Source: Saprospiraceae bacterium UBA2329 (GTDB lineage: Bacteria > Bacteroidota > Bacteroidia > Chitinophagales > Saprospiraceae). From it: a DNA stretch of 55,846 nt. The position numbers and the translations under genes are program-made. Positions 26,852 to 34,900 of this stretch are shown here, piece after piece; the stretch's first letter is position 1; every line of letters starts with the position of its first letter. The stretch covers positions 1 to 55,846 of the forward strand of contig DDUV01000020.1 of the NCBI GenBank assembly GCA_002344975.1, read 5' to 3'. The notes below the pieces were generated by a model. The model was not told where the DNA came from and did no database searches. It was given only the letters and a program-made list of their open reading frames with translations.

Positions 26852-29800
26852 TCATAATAACGATGCTGCCGTCTTCAGAAAACTTGATATTTCTTTACCC
26901 TCTTTGAAGAATTCTCGCGAACGATCTTTCTCTCTATGGATGCTTCGCAATAACGCCCTGATTCCTATCTCTGCTTCCGATATAGCAGATTTGAATGCTC
27001 CTTTCCTTGAAGCATCTAAATGATCTAGCACTTCATCCATAATGGACTCAATCGCTGCTCTTTTCATTTCCAGTTCATCTGCTTCCACATAAGGAGACAA
27101 GTTGGCAAAAAACGAGGCATGCCCCCGGAGTCGAGTTGCGCAAGATTGGAGAATTTTCTCTTGATTTTTTGGTGGCTTGACATTACTACTTTTAGGAGGT
27201 TGGTGTAGAGTGGTAGGCTCAGTGGTGAGAGGGGGAAACAGTGGAATCGGGGTGCCGGATAGGATTGCCTCGGCCACAGCTTTAACCCCTTGAGCTACTT
27301 CTCTCCAAGCCATGTCGTTATCAGCCCTGCCGACAGGCTTTGCATCTTTAGGCAGACCTTGTAATTTGTCGAACGGCCCCCCTTTCCAATCACAATACTT
27401 AATAAAAATAGGGATGATGCTGGCTTCCCGTTGCTCGTGGCGCTCCATAGCGCGGGCAAGTTCGTGTTTCCAAATATATTGAGATGCAATGAAATTGGCG
27501 CTGACGAGCAAGAGAATAATGTGCGCTTCTTCCAATTGATGTTTGATTTCTGCATCCCACTCCGTGCCGGGCAGGATGGCACGGTCATTCCAAGCGGCGA
27601 TCTTGTCGCTGCGTTTGAGCATCGTTAAATGGGTGTCAAGGGCCTCCTTGAAGTCCTCATCCTTGTGAGAGTAAGAGATGAATACATTGAGTTTAGGAGA
27701 GGCTGTTCTTTCCTCAATCCACAGCCACAGAAAATAATTCCCCAGTTCATATCCGGTATCCACCTTTCTTAGAAATCCCAAAAACTCCAATTCATTTAGC
27801 ACATCCTGAGACTTATCCGAAGTATAACCACTGATTTTTTTAGAATTCAGAACCTTGCCCCATGAAAATTGAAGCAATATATTCTGTTGTGCTTGGGTAA
27901 GGTAACGAAAATCAGACTCAACACACTCTCTAATATCGGATGACATATCCAAATCTACCCATGTTGTACTGTCTCCATACAATTCGTGACAGATTTTTTG
28001 GATGTAGTAAGGGTGATACCCACAATGCTTAATAATTGCGTTTAACGTTACCTTGTCAATTTCTACTTCGCCCCAATCGCTTTGAGTTTGGCGTATGTAA
28101 TTTTCAGCATCTGTCTTTGGAAAAGTGGAAAGAGGGATTATTTCACAAGATTTTAAAAAGCTCTTTTGAGGAAGTCGGTTTGAATATTCTTTCTCAAAGT
28201 TCGGAGCGCAAGTCATAATGAAAGTGAGATTCTTTCTTGACAGGCTAAGCACTTCGTTCATGTGTTCAAATTCGCTCTTGGAAAAAGAAAGAATCTGATC
28301 AAGGTTGTCAATTAGTATGATGTAGTTTTGACGCTTATAAAGCGATGCCAAATTGATTAGCTTTTGAATGATTTCTACAGGTTTTAAGTTTTCCAAGCTC
28401 ACTTCGGATAATTTCAGCAACCTGATGACGCTATATATTGATCCTTTTAATAGGCTTGTGAAATCAATAAATGAGCGGATAATTGCCATGTCAACCATTA
28501 TAGGTATGCCTGTTTTTTGCTCAATTATTTGCATTTGTGTATATTGGAGCAGCGATGATTTACCTATTTTCCGTGGCCCTTTAAGGAGATACTTAAGCCC
28601 GGAAGCATTCCTGTTTAGTTTGTTGAGGATTTCCTGCCGGTTATAAAAATCAGTAATCTTTACTAAATATTGATCGGCTCTATAAGGATTGGGACCCTTC
28701 CCTGAAATGTTTCCGCTTATGGAGGCCGTGAACTTTCTGGGCTTTATAGCATCTTTAAGGATATCCGGAGCGTCGAATCTGTCGGCATTATCTACTTTCC
28801 AGATTTTTAAAGCTGCTTGGACATCCTCCACCTCGATAACAGTGTTAATGCTCCTGTTCAACATGTTATTTACTGCATGGTAACAGATGGATTGAATGGC
28901 CATAGGTTTTAATTGGCTCTCGCTTAGGACAAGCCGTACAGCCTCCGAATCGAAATCGTATCTGTCTTCTAACGGCTGAATGATAAGGTTTTGTGCAGCC
29001 TTTCTATCTAATGGCTCTAATTTGTAAGTCACCAACTGATTGAACCAAGTAGTAGTAAGCTCCTTAAAGTATCGCTCTATTTTACCCCCGGCCATTATGA
29101 AACCCAAGCGAGATTCTTCTTGGAGCAATCGTCGGAACTGTGATAATAATTGATTATCGTAATTTTGAAATTGATCTATATCATCTAAAAGAAAAATAAT
29201 TCTAATTCCCCCGTTTTTATAGTCACTCTCAAGCGTGTGTAATATTGATGAAATATCCTTTTGTAAATCATAAAAATCATAGTAATTGCTTAACGATAGC
29301 CCCGATTTATTAATAATTGAAAATAAACTCTCACCAAGCATTCTCCAAAAATCTTTTTGATCTATTCCTTGAATACTCAAATATACCGGGTGAAAAACAT
29401 CTTTGATAAGTTTAATGCTATTTAGCATTTGGGATTCCAAAGCATACAATAAAGATGTTTTTCCAATCCTTCGTTCTCCTTCAATCAAAAAACTATTCTT
29501 ATGAATACCGTAAAAGATGGTACGAATCACTTCTTCGCGGCCAAAGAACTGAGCGGAATTTTTAATTGGCGGCCCAACAATATAAGGATTAAAACGCCGG
29601 GCAAATACAGCTTCTCGCTCTGACTTTTTTTGCAACTCATCATAGTATTTTAAAATGGCCCCTGTTCCTTTGGAAATGAGTTCTAAATGATCGCGAGATA
29701 TTCCGGTGCCATGCAAATTGATTTCCCCGTTTTTCGTTTCCCAACTTTTGAGCTTCAGCACCCACTTCAATGGGGAGGTATTGCGGGTGAGAAATGGCAA

Positions 29801-31288
29801 TAAAGGGCTAGCATTTTTAAAGGGGTTGTGACTAAGGTCAATTCTTTGTAATGCTTGCATTTGGGCCAGCCCTTCCACATTGGTAATTTTCTGGTTGGTC
29901 AGAAATAATGTTCGTAGCTTAGGTAAACGCTGAATGCCGGTAATGGCAGATATTTCATTGTTACTGAGATAAAGCTCTTCCAGCTTTTTGAGCTTTTTTA
30001 ATCCCGATATTTGGGAAATTCTATTTCTACTGAGGTCCAAATATTGGAGATTGATCAGCGTATGCAGGTTTTCGATGTTGCGTATGCCCCAGCTATTGGG
30101 AACGTCGCCGCTGATGATCAACTTTTTTAATCGGGTAAGCTGTAAAATGCAAGCGGGAATCTGCTTCAGGCCGTTATCTGGTCCTGCATTTTTGCTGGTC
30201 TCTGCTTTACCGTCGGAATTTATCCAGCGGTTACTCAAAATGAGTGTTTCCAGGTGCGTCAGCTTTCCTAATTCATTCCAGATGGAATCAAGGTTCGGAT
30301 TGTCATAGCGCAGCCCGCACTTACCTAACTCCAGATACCCTGTCTTTTGCTCCTGTTCCTGACGAATCAGTTCGAGGGCTAATTCTACATTCGGATTGAT
30401 TCCCGGAACTGGTATCCTGATGCCCTCCGCGATCTTTTGGGGTACCGGCAGTAGTACGGGCGGGATAGAACGGGTTTCTGATACGACACTTTCCCGGAGC
30501 AAGGTTTCGAAGCCGGTACGTACTTCATCGGTATCTCCTTCCAAATAAAACTTTTTCAGGGTGCGGGAGTAGGTAAGGAGCAACTGAAGCGAGGCGTCAG
30601 AGCGGGTTTTCTCCACATTGATTGGCATTTGATCTGCCTTCTGGAAGTTTTGGTGTTGTACAAGCGCTTGTTCAATTGTGATGGCCAGCCTGTGCTGTCT
30701 GGAAGCATCATGCCCTGTCTGCGCCATGTCGCGGGCCATTTGCTCCAGCGCTTTGGCTGGAAATAAATACATACCGGCATTCAACTGAAGTGCTTTCATG
30801 GTAGCTAAACCGTAAGGCGAACCCGACGCTATGGTATGGGCGGCGTAATACCTGGTAAATTCTGCAACGCGCCTGTCTGGAGTTTCGTCGGGAAATCTCA
30901 GCCATTCCTTCACTGCTTTATCTCGTACGCATTTTTGAAAAAGGCTCAAAAGGAAAAAGCGGATGGATTCTGGTATTTCATAAGTATTGCTCTTTACCTG
31001 CCGGCAAAGTGAGGACATGAGAAGATCGCTGACAGCTACCGGATGAATGGATTGAGGTTTGTCCTGATAATAAAAATTTTTAAAATTGAAGCAAAGTTTG
31101 TGCAGCAGGTCGGGCGTAAGCAACACGGGCAAAGCCGCATACAGGACAAAAAGGCCATGCCCTATACCAAGACCGGAGAGATCGTGAACGCGAGACTGCC
31201 TGTAAAAGTGGGCAATCCGGTCATAATCGCGGTTTTCGATCGGGTACACGTTCCGATGCTGTTCTAATAAGGCTTCATATTCGTGCAT
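26852..31288 (-). CDS. Giant LRR-STAND-STAND-TIR protein of a MoxR-vWA conflict system
   Basis: This 1478-residue protein has these domains in order: an N-terminal helical domain with no match I recognise (1-300); leucine-rich repeats (about 340-495, e.g. LQYLDLSRNRIS); STAND NTPase 1 with Walker A GERRIGKTSLL (604-614) and Walker B FLLDDID (699-705); STAND NTPase 2 with Walker A GPRKIGKSSLL (904-914) and Walker B ILIDNLD (991-997); a winged-helix-like stretch (about 1125-1190); a TIR domain (1199-1340) with the expected catalytic Glu E1276 in WKHELARA; and a helical tail (1370-1478). TIR domains of this type are NAD-cleaving effectors. It is last in the operon, and its start overlaps the vWA stop. 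The middle (about 27.7-29.7 kb) is clearly more AT-rich than its two ends. It probably acts as a large ATP-switched sensor-effector. Confidence 0.85.
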   Translation of the reverse strand: MHEYEALLEQHRNVYPIENRDYDRIAHFYRQSRVHDLSGLGIGHGLFVLYAALPVLLTPDLLHKLCFNFKNFYYQDKPQSIHPVAVSDLLMSSLCRQVKSNTYEIPESIRFFLLSLFQKCVRDKAVKEWLRFPDETPDRRVAEFTRYYAAHTIASGSPYGLATMKALQLNAGMYLFPAKALEQMARDMAQTGHDASRQHRLAITIEQALVQHQNFQKADQMPINVEKTRSDASLQLLLTYSRTLKKFYLEGDTDEVRTGFETLLRESVVSETRSIPPVLLPVPQKIAEGIRIPVPGINPNVELALELIRQEQEQKTGYLELGKCGLRYDNPNLDSIWNELGKLTHLETLILSNRWINSDGKAETSKNAGPDNGLKQIPACILQLTRLKKLIISGDVPNSWGIRNIENLHTLINLQYLDLSRNRISQISGLKKLKKLEELYLSNNEISAITGIQRLPKLRTLFLTNQKITNVEGLAQMQALQRIDLSHNPFKNASPLLPFLTRNTSPLKWVLKLKSWETKNGEINLHGTGISRDHLELISKGTGAILKYYDELQKKSEREAVFARRFNPYIVGPPIKNSAQFFGREEVIRTIFYGIHKNSFLIEGERRIGKTSLLYALESQMLNSIKLIKDVFHPVYLSIQGIDQKDFWRMLGESLFSIINKSGLSLSNYYDFYDLQKDISSILHTLESDYKNGGIRIIFLLDDIDQFQNYDNQLLSQFRRLLQEESRLGFIMAGGKIERYFKELTTTWFNQLVTYKLEPLDRKAAQNLIIQPLEDRYDFDSEAVRLVLSESQLKPMAIQSICYHAVNNMLNRSINTVIEVEDVQAALKIWKVDNADRFDAPDILKDAIKPRKFTASISGNISGKGPNPYRADQYLVKITDFYNRQEILNKLNRNASGLKYLLKGPRKIGKSSLLQYTQMQIIEQKTGIPIMVDMAIIRSFIDFTSLLKGSIYSVIRLLKLSEVSLENLKPVEIIQKLINLASLYKRQNYIILIDNLDQILSFSKSEFEHMNEVLSLSRKNLTFIMTCAPNFEKEYSNRLPQKSFLKSCEIIPLSTFPKTDAENYIRQTQSDWGEVEIDKVTLNAIIKHCGYHPYYIQKICHELYGDSTTWVDLDMSSDIRECVESDFRYLTQAQQNILLQFSWGKVLNSKKISGYTSDKSQDVLNELEFLGFLRKVDTGYELGNYFLWLWIEERTASPKLNVFISYSHKDEDFKEALDTHLTMLKRSDKIAAWNDRAILPGTEWDAEIKHQLEEAHIILLLVSANFIASQYIWKHELARAMERHEQREASIIPIFIKYCDWKGGPFDKLQGLPKDAKPVGRADNDMAWREVAQGVKAVAEAILSGTPIPLFPPLTTEPTTLHQPPKSSNVKPPKNQEKILQSCATRLRGHASFFANLSPYVEADELEMKRAAIESIMDEVLDHLDASRKGAFKSAISEAEIGIRALLRSIHREKDRSREFFKEGKEISSFLKTAASLL
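27269..27694 (-). repeat. TIR-coding segment duplicated at 35309-35728
   Basis: This stretch and 35309-35728 are nearly identical in DNA and protein, with only scattered mostly silent changes over about 390 bases. Similarity falls off sharply at the start of the TIR domain (LNVFISYSH) and soon after its end. This points to recent duplication or gene conversion within the operon. Confidence 0.85.
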
Positions 31289-32450
31289 ACCTGCCTGTTT
31301 TTAGTGTTCGCACAGCGGCCTCCAGATCGGATTCCATACACTCATACATGGGCGTCATGCGTTCGATGAGTTCGGCCGATGTGTCCTCCCATCTGTGCCG
31401 GGGCATGGGATTGAGCCAAGCCACCGATTTTGTGCATTTTTTTAGCTGCCCTAAAAAGTCTTGGGTAGCGATAATCCTCTGAGGATTGAAATGTCCCCGG
31501 CTTGCGCCCGCGTCTGAAAAAATTACAAATGTCGTGTGTCGTGCTGCACATTGAGCTAGCACCGTATTGAGTGGAACATCCAGCGTATGGCCTGGATTTT
31601 TGTACAAATATTTGATGGGGAGATTGTGGGTGTAATACACGTTCGCATCGGCGTATCCACCGTCTTCGAGTGCTGCTTTGATAAGGTGTTGCCCCAGCTC
31701 CCAATGAGGCGTCATAGAGCCGTGATGGTCTATCAAAATGACCAATTTTATCCGGTTTTCCCGAATCCGCTCATAAACGGGGCGGGTGAAAACACCTTGC
31801 CGGGCGACATGCTGCACGGTTTCGGCCCAATGGATATTGGCGCCGACACGGCCGGCTGCATAACTGCGCAAACCGCGCCATGTCTGTTGCATTTGCCTCA
31901 AAGATATGGGCAGGTAATCATCAGATAAAATGAAAGGCGATTGTATGTAATTGGTATCTGCCGCGTACAATTGCTCGTCCAACTCATTTCCTTCTCCTGT
32001 TCCTTTTTCAGGCGGATAAAATGCGATAGTGGGGGCATCGTGTTCAGTAAAGGTTTCTTCGGAGTATTTTTTCGATGTGTCTTCCGACCGATTGGGTTCG
32101 CCTTTGGCGTCAGATTCGTCTCCTCCTTGAATCGGTGCTTGTTTTTCAGGTTCTTTTTCTTTTGGTTCGCTGCGAGGCGGCTGGAGCGCCTGTTGCTGTT
32201 TTGTTTCATCGCGCGCAATCCGCGCCAAAGTAGTTTTGTAATAAATATTGAACTCTTCTTGAATATACTTACCTTCTTCGCTGTTTTTAGCCCAGAGCAA
32301 ACAACAGGTTTCCATAAAACGTGTATGATCTTCCAAGCCTAAGCCGTGCCGGACGGCGTCAAGCAACAATCCGTACTGATCATAAGTAAGGGGCATCCCC
32401 TTCTGGCGAAGCTGACGAAAAAAGTCGAGTGTAAAGGTATCAAAGGACAT
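31275..32450 (-). CDS. vWA-domain protein of the MoxR-vWA pair
   Basis: This 391-residue protein has an N-terminal helical domain (1-85), a charged Lys/Glu/Pro-rich low-complexity linker (about 85-160), and a von Willebrand A domain (about 230-390). The metal-site motif reads DHHGSM (D241 to S245). The canonical DxSxS has its middle Ser replaced by His243, while the later FSDAG Asp (D313) is kept. Proteins of this type pair with MoxR ATPases, coded directly upstream here (11 bases away), and are thought to present substrates or effectors to them. Its stop overlaps the start of the LRR-STAND-TIR gene by 14 bases, so the two are translationally coupled. Confidence 0.85.
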   Translation of the reverse strand: MSFDTFTLDFFRQLRQKGMPLTYDQYGLLLDAVRHGLGLEDHTRFMETCCLLWAKNSEEGKYIQEEFNIYYKTTLARIARDETKQQQALQPPRSEPKEKEPEKQAPIQGGDESDAKGEPNRSEDTSKKYSEETFTEHDAPTIAFYPPEKGTGEGNELDEQLYAADTNYIQSPFILSDDYLPISLRQMQQTWRGLRSYAAGRVGANIHWAETVQHVARQGVFTRPVYERIRENRIKLVILIDHHGSMTPHWELGQHLIKAALEDGGYADANVYYTHNLPIKYLYKNPGHTLDVPLNTVLAQCAARHTTFVIFSDAGASRGHFNPQRIIATQDFLGQLKKCTKSVAWLNPMPRHRWEDTSAELIERMTPMYECMESDLEAAVRTLKTGRYARI

Positions 32451-32461
32451 GGCCGGCTATA

Positions 32462-33409
32462 TTAGGATGATTTCGATGATAGCTTTTTTACGGCATTTTC
32501 GGATTTATACAACAGGGAAGGGTCTTGGATCACCTTTTCCAATTCCTCTTTTTCATCCGCCTCCACATAATGATGTATCAATTTGCACCAATCTATTAGC
32601 TCGCTCGTTGTCGGCGGCTTGTCGTTTGGAATTTCACTATGATATTGGCGTCTCACCTCCTCAAACTTTTTTATTACCTGATAAGTAATACCCGCTTCCA
32701 GATTTTTGTATCGCTTTTCCACAATTTCCTTTAGCTGATTGAAATCCGGGAATTCTATGTAGTGAAACAGGCAACGCCGTAGAAAGGCGTCGGACAGTTC
32801 TTTTTCGTTGTTGCTGGTGATAAAAATGATGAGCTTGTTGTCTTTCGGCACCTTGATGTGTCTTTGCTCATCGGGATATTTCTCACTATCCAATTCATGT
32901 ATAACAAAATCCTTTTGCTCCAATTCGTGCAGTAGGTCGTTGGGAAAATCAATGTCTGCTTTGTCTATTTCATCAATCAGCAGGATAACAGGTTTCTCTG
33001 GGTCTTCTATAGTAGCCTCGAAAGCCAGGTACATCGGGCCTTTTGTGATGTAGCGATCCAAACTGATATCTATTGGGTCGGCGCCGTTTTTATTTTGCGC
33101 CTGAACGTCGTGCAGGCGTCGGAGGTGATCGAAGGAATAAAGCCCGTCCTGCGCTTTGGAGCTTGATTTGACCCTCCATTCAAAATAGCGAGCGGGTTCG
33201 TCGGGTTTGTTGGGGTAGACTCCAAACTCATACGCCACGGCTTTCGCCAATAGGGTTTTTCCGCAGCCAGGCTCTCCTTTGAGCAGCAGAGGGCGTTTCA
33301 GAATAATGGCGTGATTGACGGCCCGTACCAATTCGGGAGATGGAATGTAGGGTTCCAGTCCCAGTTCCTTTTTGGCATCCTTCAACTTGTCGCCGTAGTA
33401 AGTCGTCAT
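32462..33409 (-). CDS. MoxR-family AAA+ ATPase
   Basis: This 315-residue protein has Walker A GEPGCGKT (about 42-49), Walker B LLIDEIDKAD (about 144-153), sensor-1 ITSNNEKEL (about 204-212) and the arginine-finger region FLRRCLFHY (about 217-225). The lid is C-terminal and helical. MoxR ATPases act as chaperone-like remodelers together with vWA partners, and the vWA gene follows at once. In ternary conflict systems this pair is thought to gate an effector module; the effectors here would be the STAND-TIR proteins. The length is normal for the family. Confidence 0.92.
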   Translation of the reverse strand: MTTYYGDKLKDAKKELGLEPYIPSPELVRAVNHAIILKRPLLLKGEPGCGKTLLAKAVAYEFGVYPNKPDEPARYFEWRVKSSSKAQDGLYSFDHLRRLHDVQAQNKNGADPIDISLDRYITKGPMYLAFEATIEDPEKPVILLIDEIDKADIDFPNDLLHELEQKDFVIHELDSEKYPDEQRHIKVPKDNKLIIFITSNNEKELSDAFLRRCLFHYIEFPDFNQLKEIVEKRYKNLEAGITYQVIKKFEEVRRQYHSEIPNDKPPTTSELIDWCKLIHHYVEADEKEELEKVIQDPSLLYKSENAVKKLSSKSS

Positions 33410-33427
33410 GGTTGTTTCGTTTTGTGG

Positions 33428-34366
33428 TTAGGTTAATTGTAGAATATGTCTCAGTTCGTCCTTGCAAGAGCTATGTTCCAGAAATACCTCAATTACTTCC
33501 GCGAGTTTTTTGGGACCGGTGAAGAGGGTACTTATTTCCGCATTGCAGCCTCTAAAAAGGTCTTTGTATGCGTCTTGTAAAGTTATTAATTCAGCTTCCG
33601 ATACTTCATCAACCAAAGGCAGAATAATGTACTTTTCTTCATTTTTAATCACGACCTGCCCGTCCGTTCGAAGAAAGTAAATATGCAAAGGATGTCTTTC
33701 CGTTATCTGCGGAGGCTCTTTCCAAAATTCAACAATTGACCTGATATTATCAAGATACATGCCTCCCCAGCGCTCTACGTTGTTAAAAATGACCACGATT
33801 GATTTTTCCTTCAATTGAGTTTTAAGATGCGTGACGATTTCATGATGTTCGTCAAATTCAATATTCAGTAAAAGAGCAATTTCAGTCCAAGCAGGAATGG
33901 AAAAACTACCATTATGATCAGAAGAGATATGATCTGCTTTTATCTGTTTGATGAGTGTGGAGGCTGTATTGACCGGATGAAATTTATGCCTGTACATGAT
34001 AAAGTAGTCAAGGCCACATGTTTGGGTTCCGTGCATGACAATGAAGTTTCCGACTTTTTCCTCTCCATTTTCTTGTAATGCTCTTTTTTGGCTGGTGAAG
34101 TCTTGGGATAATAAGAATTGGCATAAACCAGTAATGTTATGCTGTTTTGAAATGCGGTTCTTTTTTAAGTCATTTATAAGAATCCACAGACCTTCACGAG
34201 CAGCAGGATTTGGCATTTGTCCTTGAGTAAGAGAATGCATTATTGTGTCTTTGAGGTTGTAATACTTATCATTTAGAAAGTTACCAAAATGCTCCTCTAA
34301 CAACTCAAATACCTTTGAGTACTTTGACTCAAGACATGCGCCTTCTATTTCTTTTATTTTGTCCAT
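33428..34366 (-). CDS. EAD-plus-inactive-STAND-like protein
   Basis: This 312-residue protein begins with a helical EAD module (1-71, containing LTQGQMPNPA) homologous to those of the next two upstream genes. The rest (about 95-312) has the strand-helix order of a STAND NTPase, but where Walker A should be it reads MHGTQTCGLDYF, without GKT/S. A Walker-B-like strand is seen as SIVVIFNNVERW. This matches the inactive STAND (iSTAND) proteins known from EAD-linked conflict systems, which probably act as non-hydrolysing adaptors or sensors. It is cytoplasmic, with 4 bases to the preceding gene and 18 bases to the MoxR start. Confidence 0.7.
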   Translation of the reverse strand: MDKIKEIEGACLESKYSKVFELLEEHFGNFLNDKYYNLKDTIMHSLTQGQMPNPAAREGLWILINDLKKNRISKQHNITGLCQFLLSQDFTSQKRALQENGEEKVGNFIVMHGTQTCGLDYFIMYRHKFHPVNTASTLIKQIKADHISSDHNGSFSIPAWTEIALLLNIEFDEHHEIVTHLKTQLKEKSIVVIFNNVERWGGMYLDNIRSIVEFWKEPPQITERHPLHIYFLRTDGQVVIKNEEKYIILPLVDEVSEAELITLQDAYKDLFRGCNAEISTLFTGPKKLAEVIEVFLEHSSCKDELRHILQLT

Positions 34367-34370
34367 TAGG

Positions 34371-34895
34371 TCATCTCTCTTTTTTCAGCTCGTTAATCAA
34401 AATTTTCAACCCCGAGACGGAAGCGGGATTGGGCATTTGCCCTTGTGACAAGGCGTGTACAATATATTGCCGAATCGTGCTGTACTGTATGGAGGGGCGG
34501 TTGCCATAATGGGAGTCAAGTAAATTCAATACTTTATAGTAGTCGGCGGAGTTCAATGCCGCCTCTGCTTCGACAATGTTACCTTTCGCAGTATGCATAG
34601 GCTCTGTTTGAGGAGTGTTGGTTACAGATTGTTCATCTTTCATGTTGCTTTGACTAATGTTAAGAGTTTCGGATATTTCTGGTTTGTTTGAATCGACAAT
34701 AGGTGTAGCGCTTGAAGGCTCTGCTTTATGCTCTGGAAAAAGATAGTAAACTAAAGCCGTCAGCAAAACTACCGAAAAACCAATAATGCCTACCAAGGGT
34801 TCTATTTCTCTGGTATTCAGGTACCATCTGATGCACAGTAGCAGGGAGATCACACTGCCGATTACGGTAACAATACTCTCAAATAGCTTTCTCAT
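34371..34895 (-). CDS. Membrane-anchored EAD adaptor
   Basis: This 174-residue protein has two hydrophobic helices near the N-terminus (about 8-24 and 34-53), then a Ser/Thr/Glu-rich linker (about 54-105), then an EAD module (about 108-174). The module aligns closely with the C-terminus of the STAND-TIR protein and the N-terminus of the iSTAND-like protein (shared NRPSIQYSTIRQY-type core and SQGQMPNPASVSGLKILI). With both termini likely in the cytoplasm, it would hold an EAD docking site at the membrane. It has no enzymatic domain. It lies 5 bases from the STAND-TIR gene and 4 from the iSTAND gene. Function is inferred from architecture only. Confidence 0.75.
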   Translation of the reverse strand: MRKLFESIVTVIGSVISLLLCIRWYLNTREIEPLVGIIGFSVVLLTALVYYLFPEHKAEPSSATPIVDSNKPEISETLNISQSNMKDEQSVTNTPQTEPMHTAKGNIVEAEAALNSADYYKVLNLLDSHYGNRPSIQYSTIRQYIVHALSQGQMPNPASVSGLKILINELKKER

Positions 34896-34900
34896 AGCTT

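Noticed and set aside
34371..34895. Secreted lipoprotein reading of the two-helix EAD protein
   Set aside because: The first helix has a Cys but no lipobox context, and a second helix follows at once, which fits a membrane hairpin better than a cleaved signal peptide.
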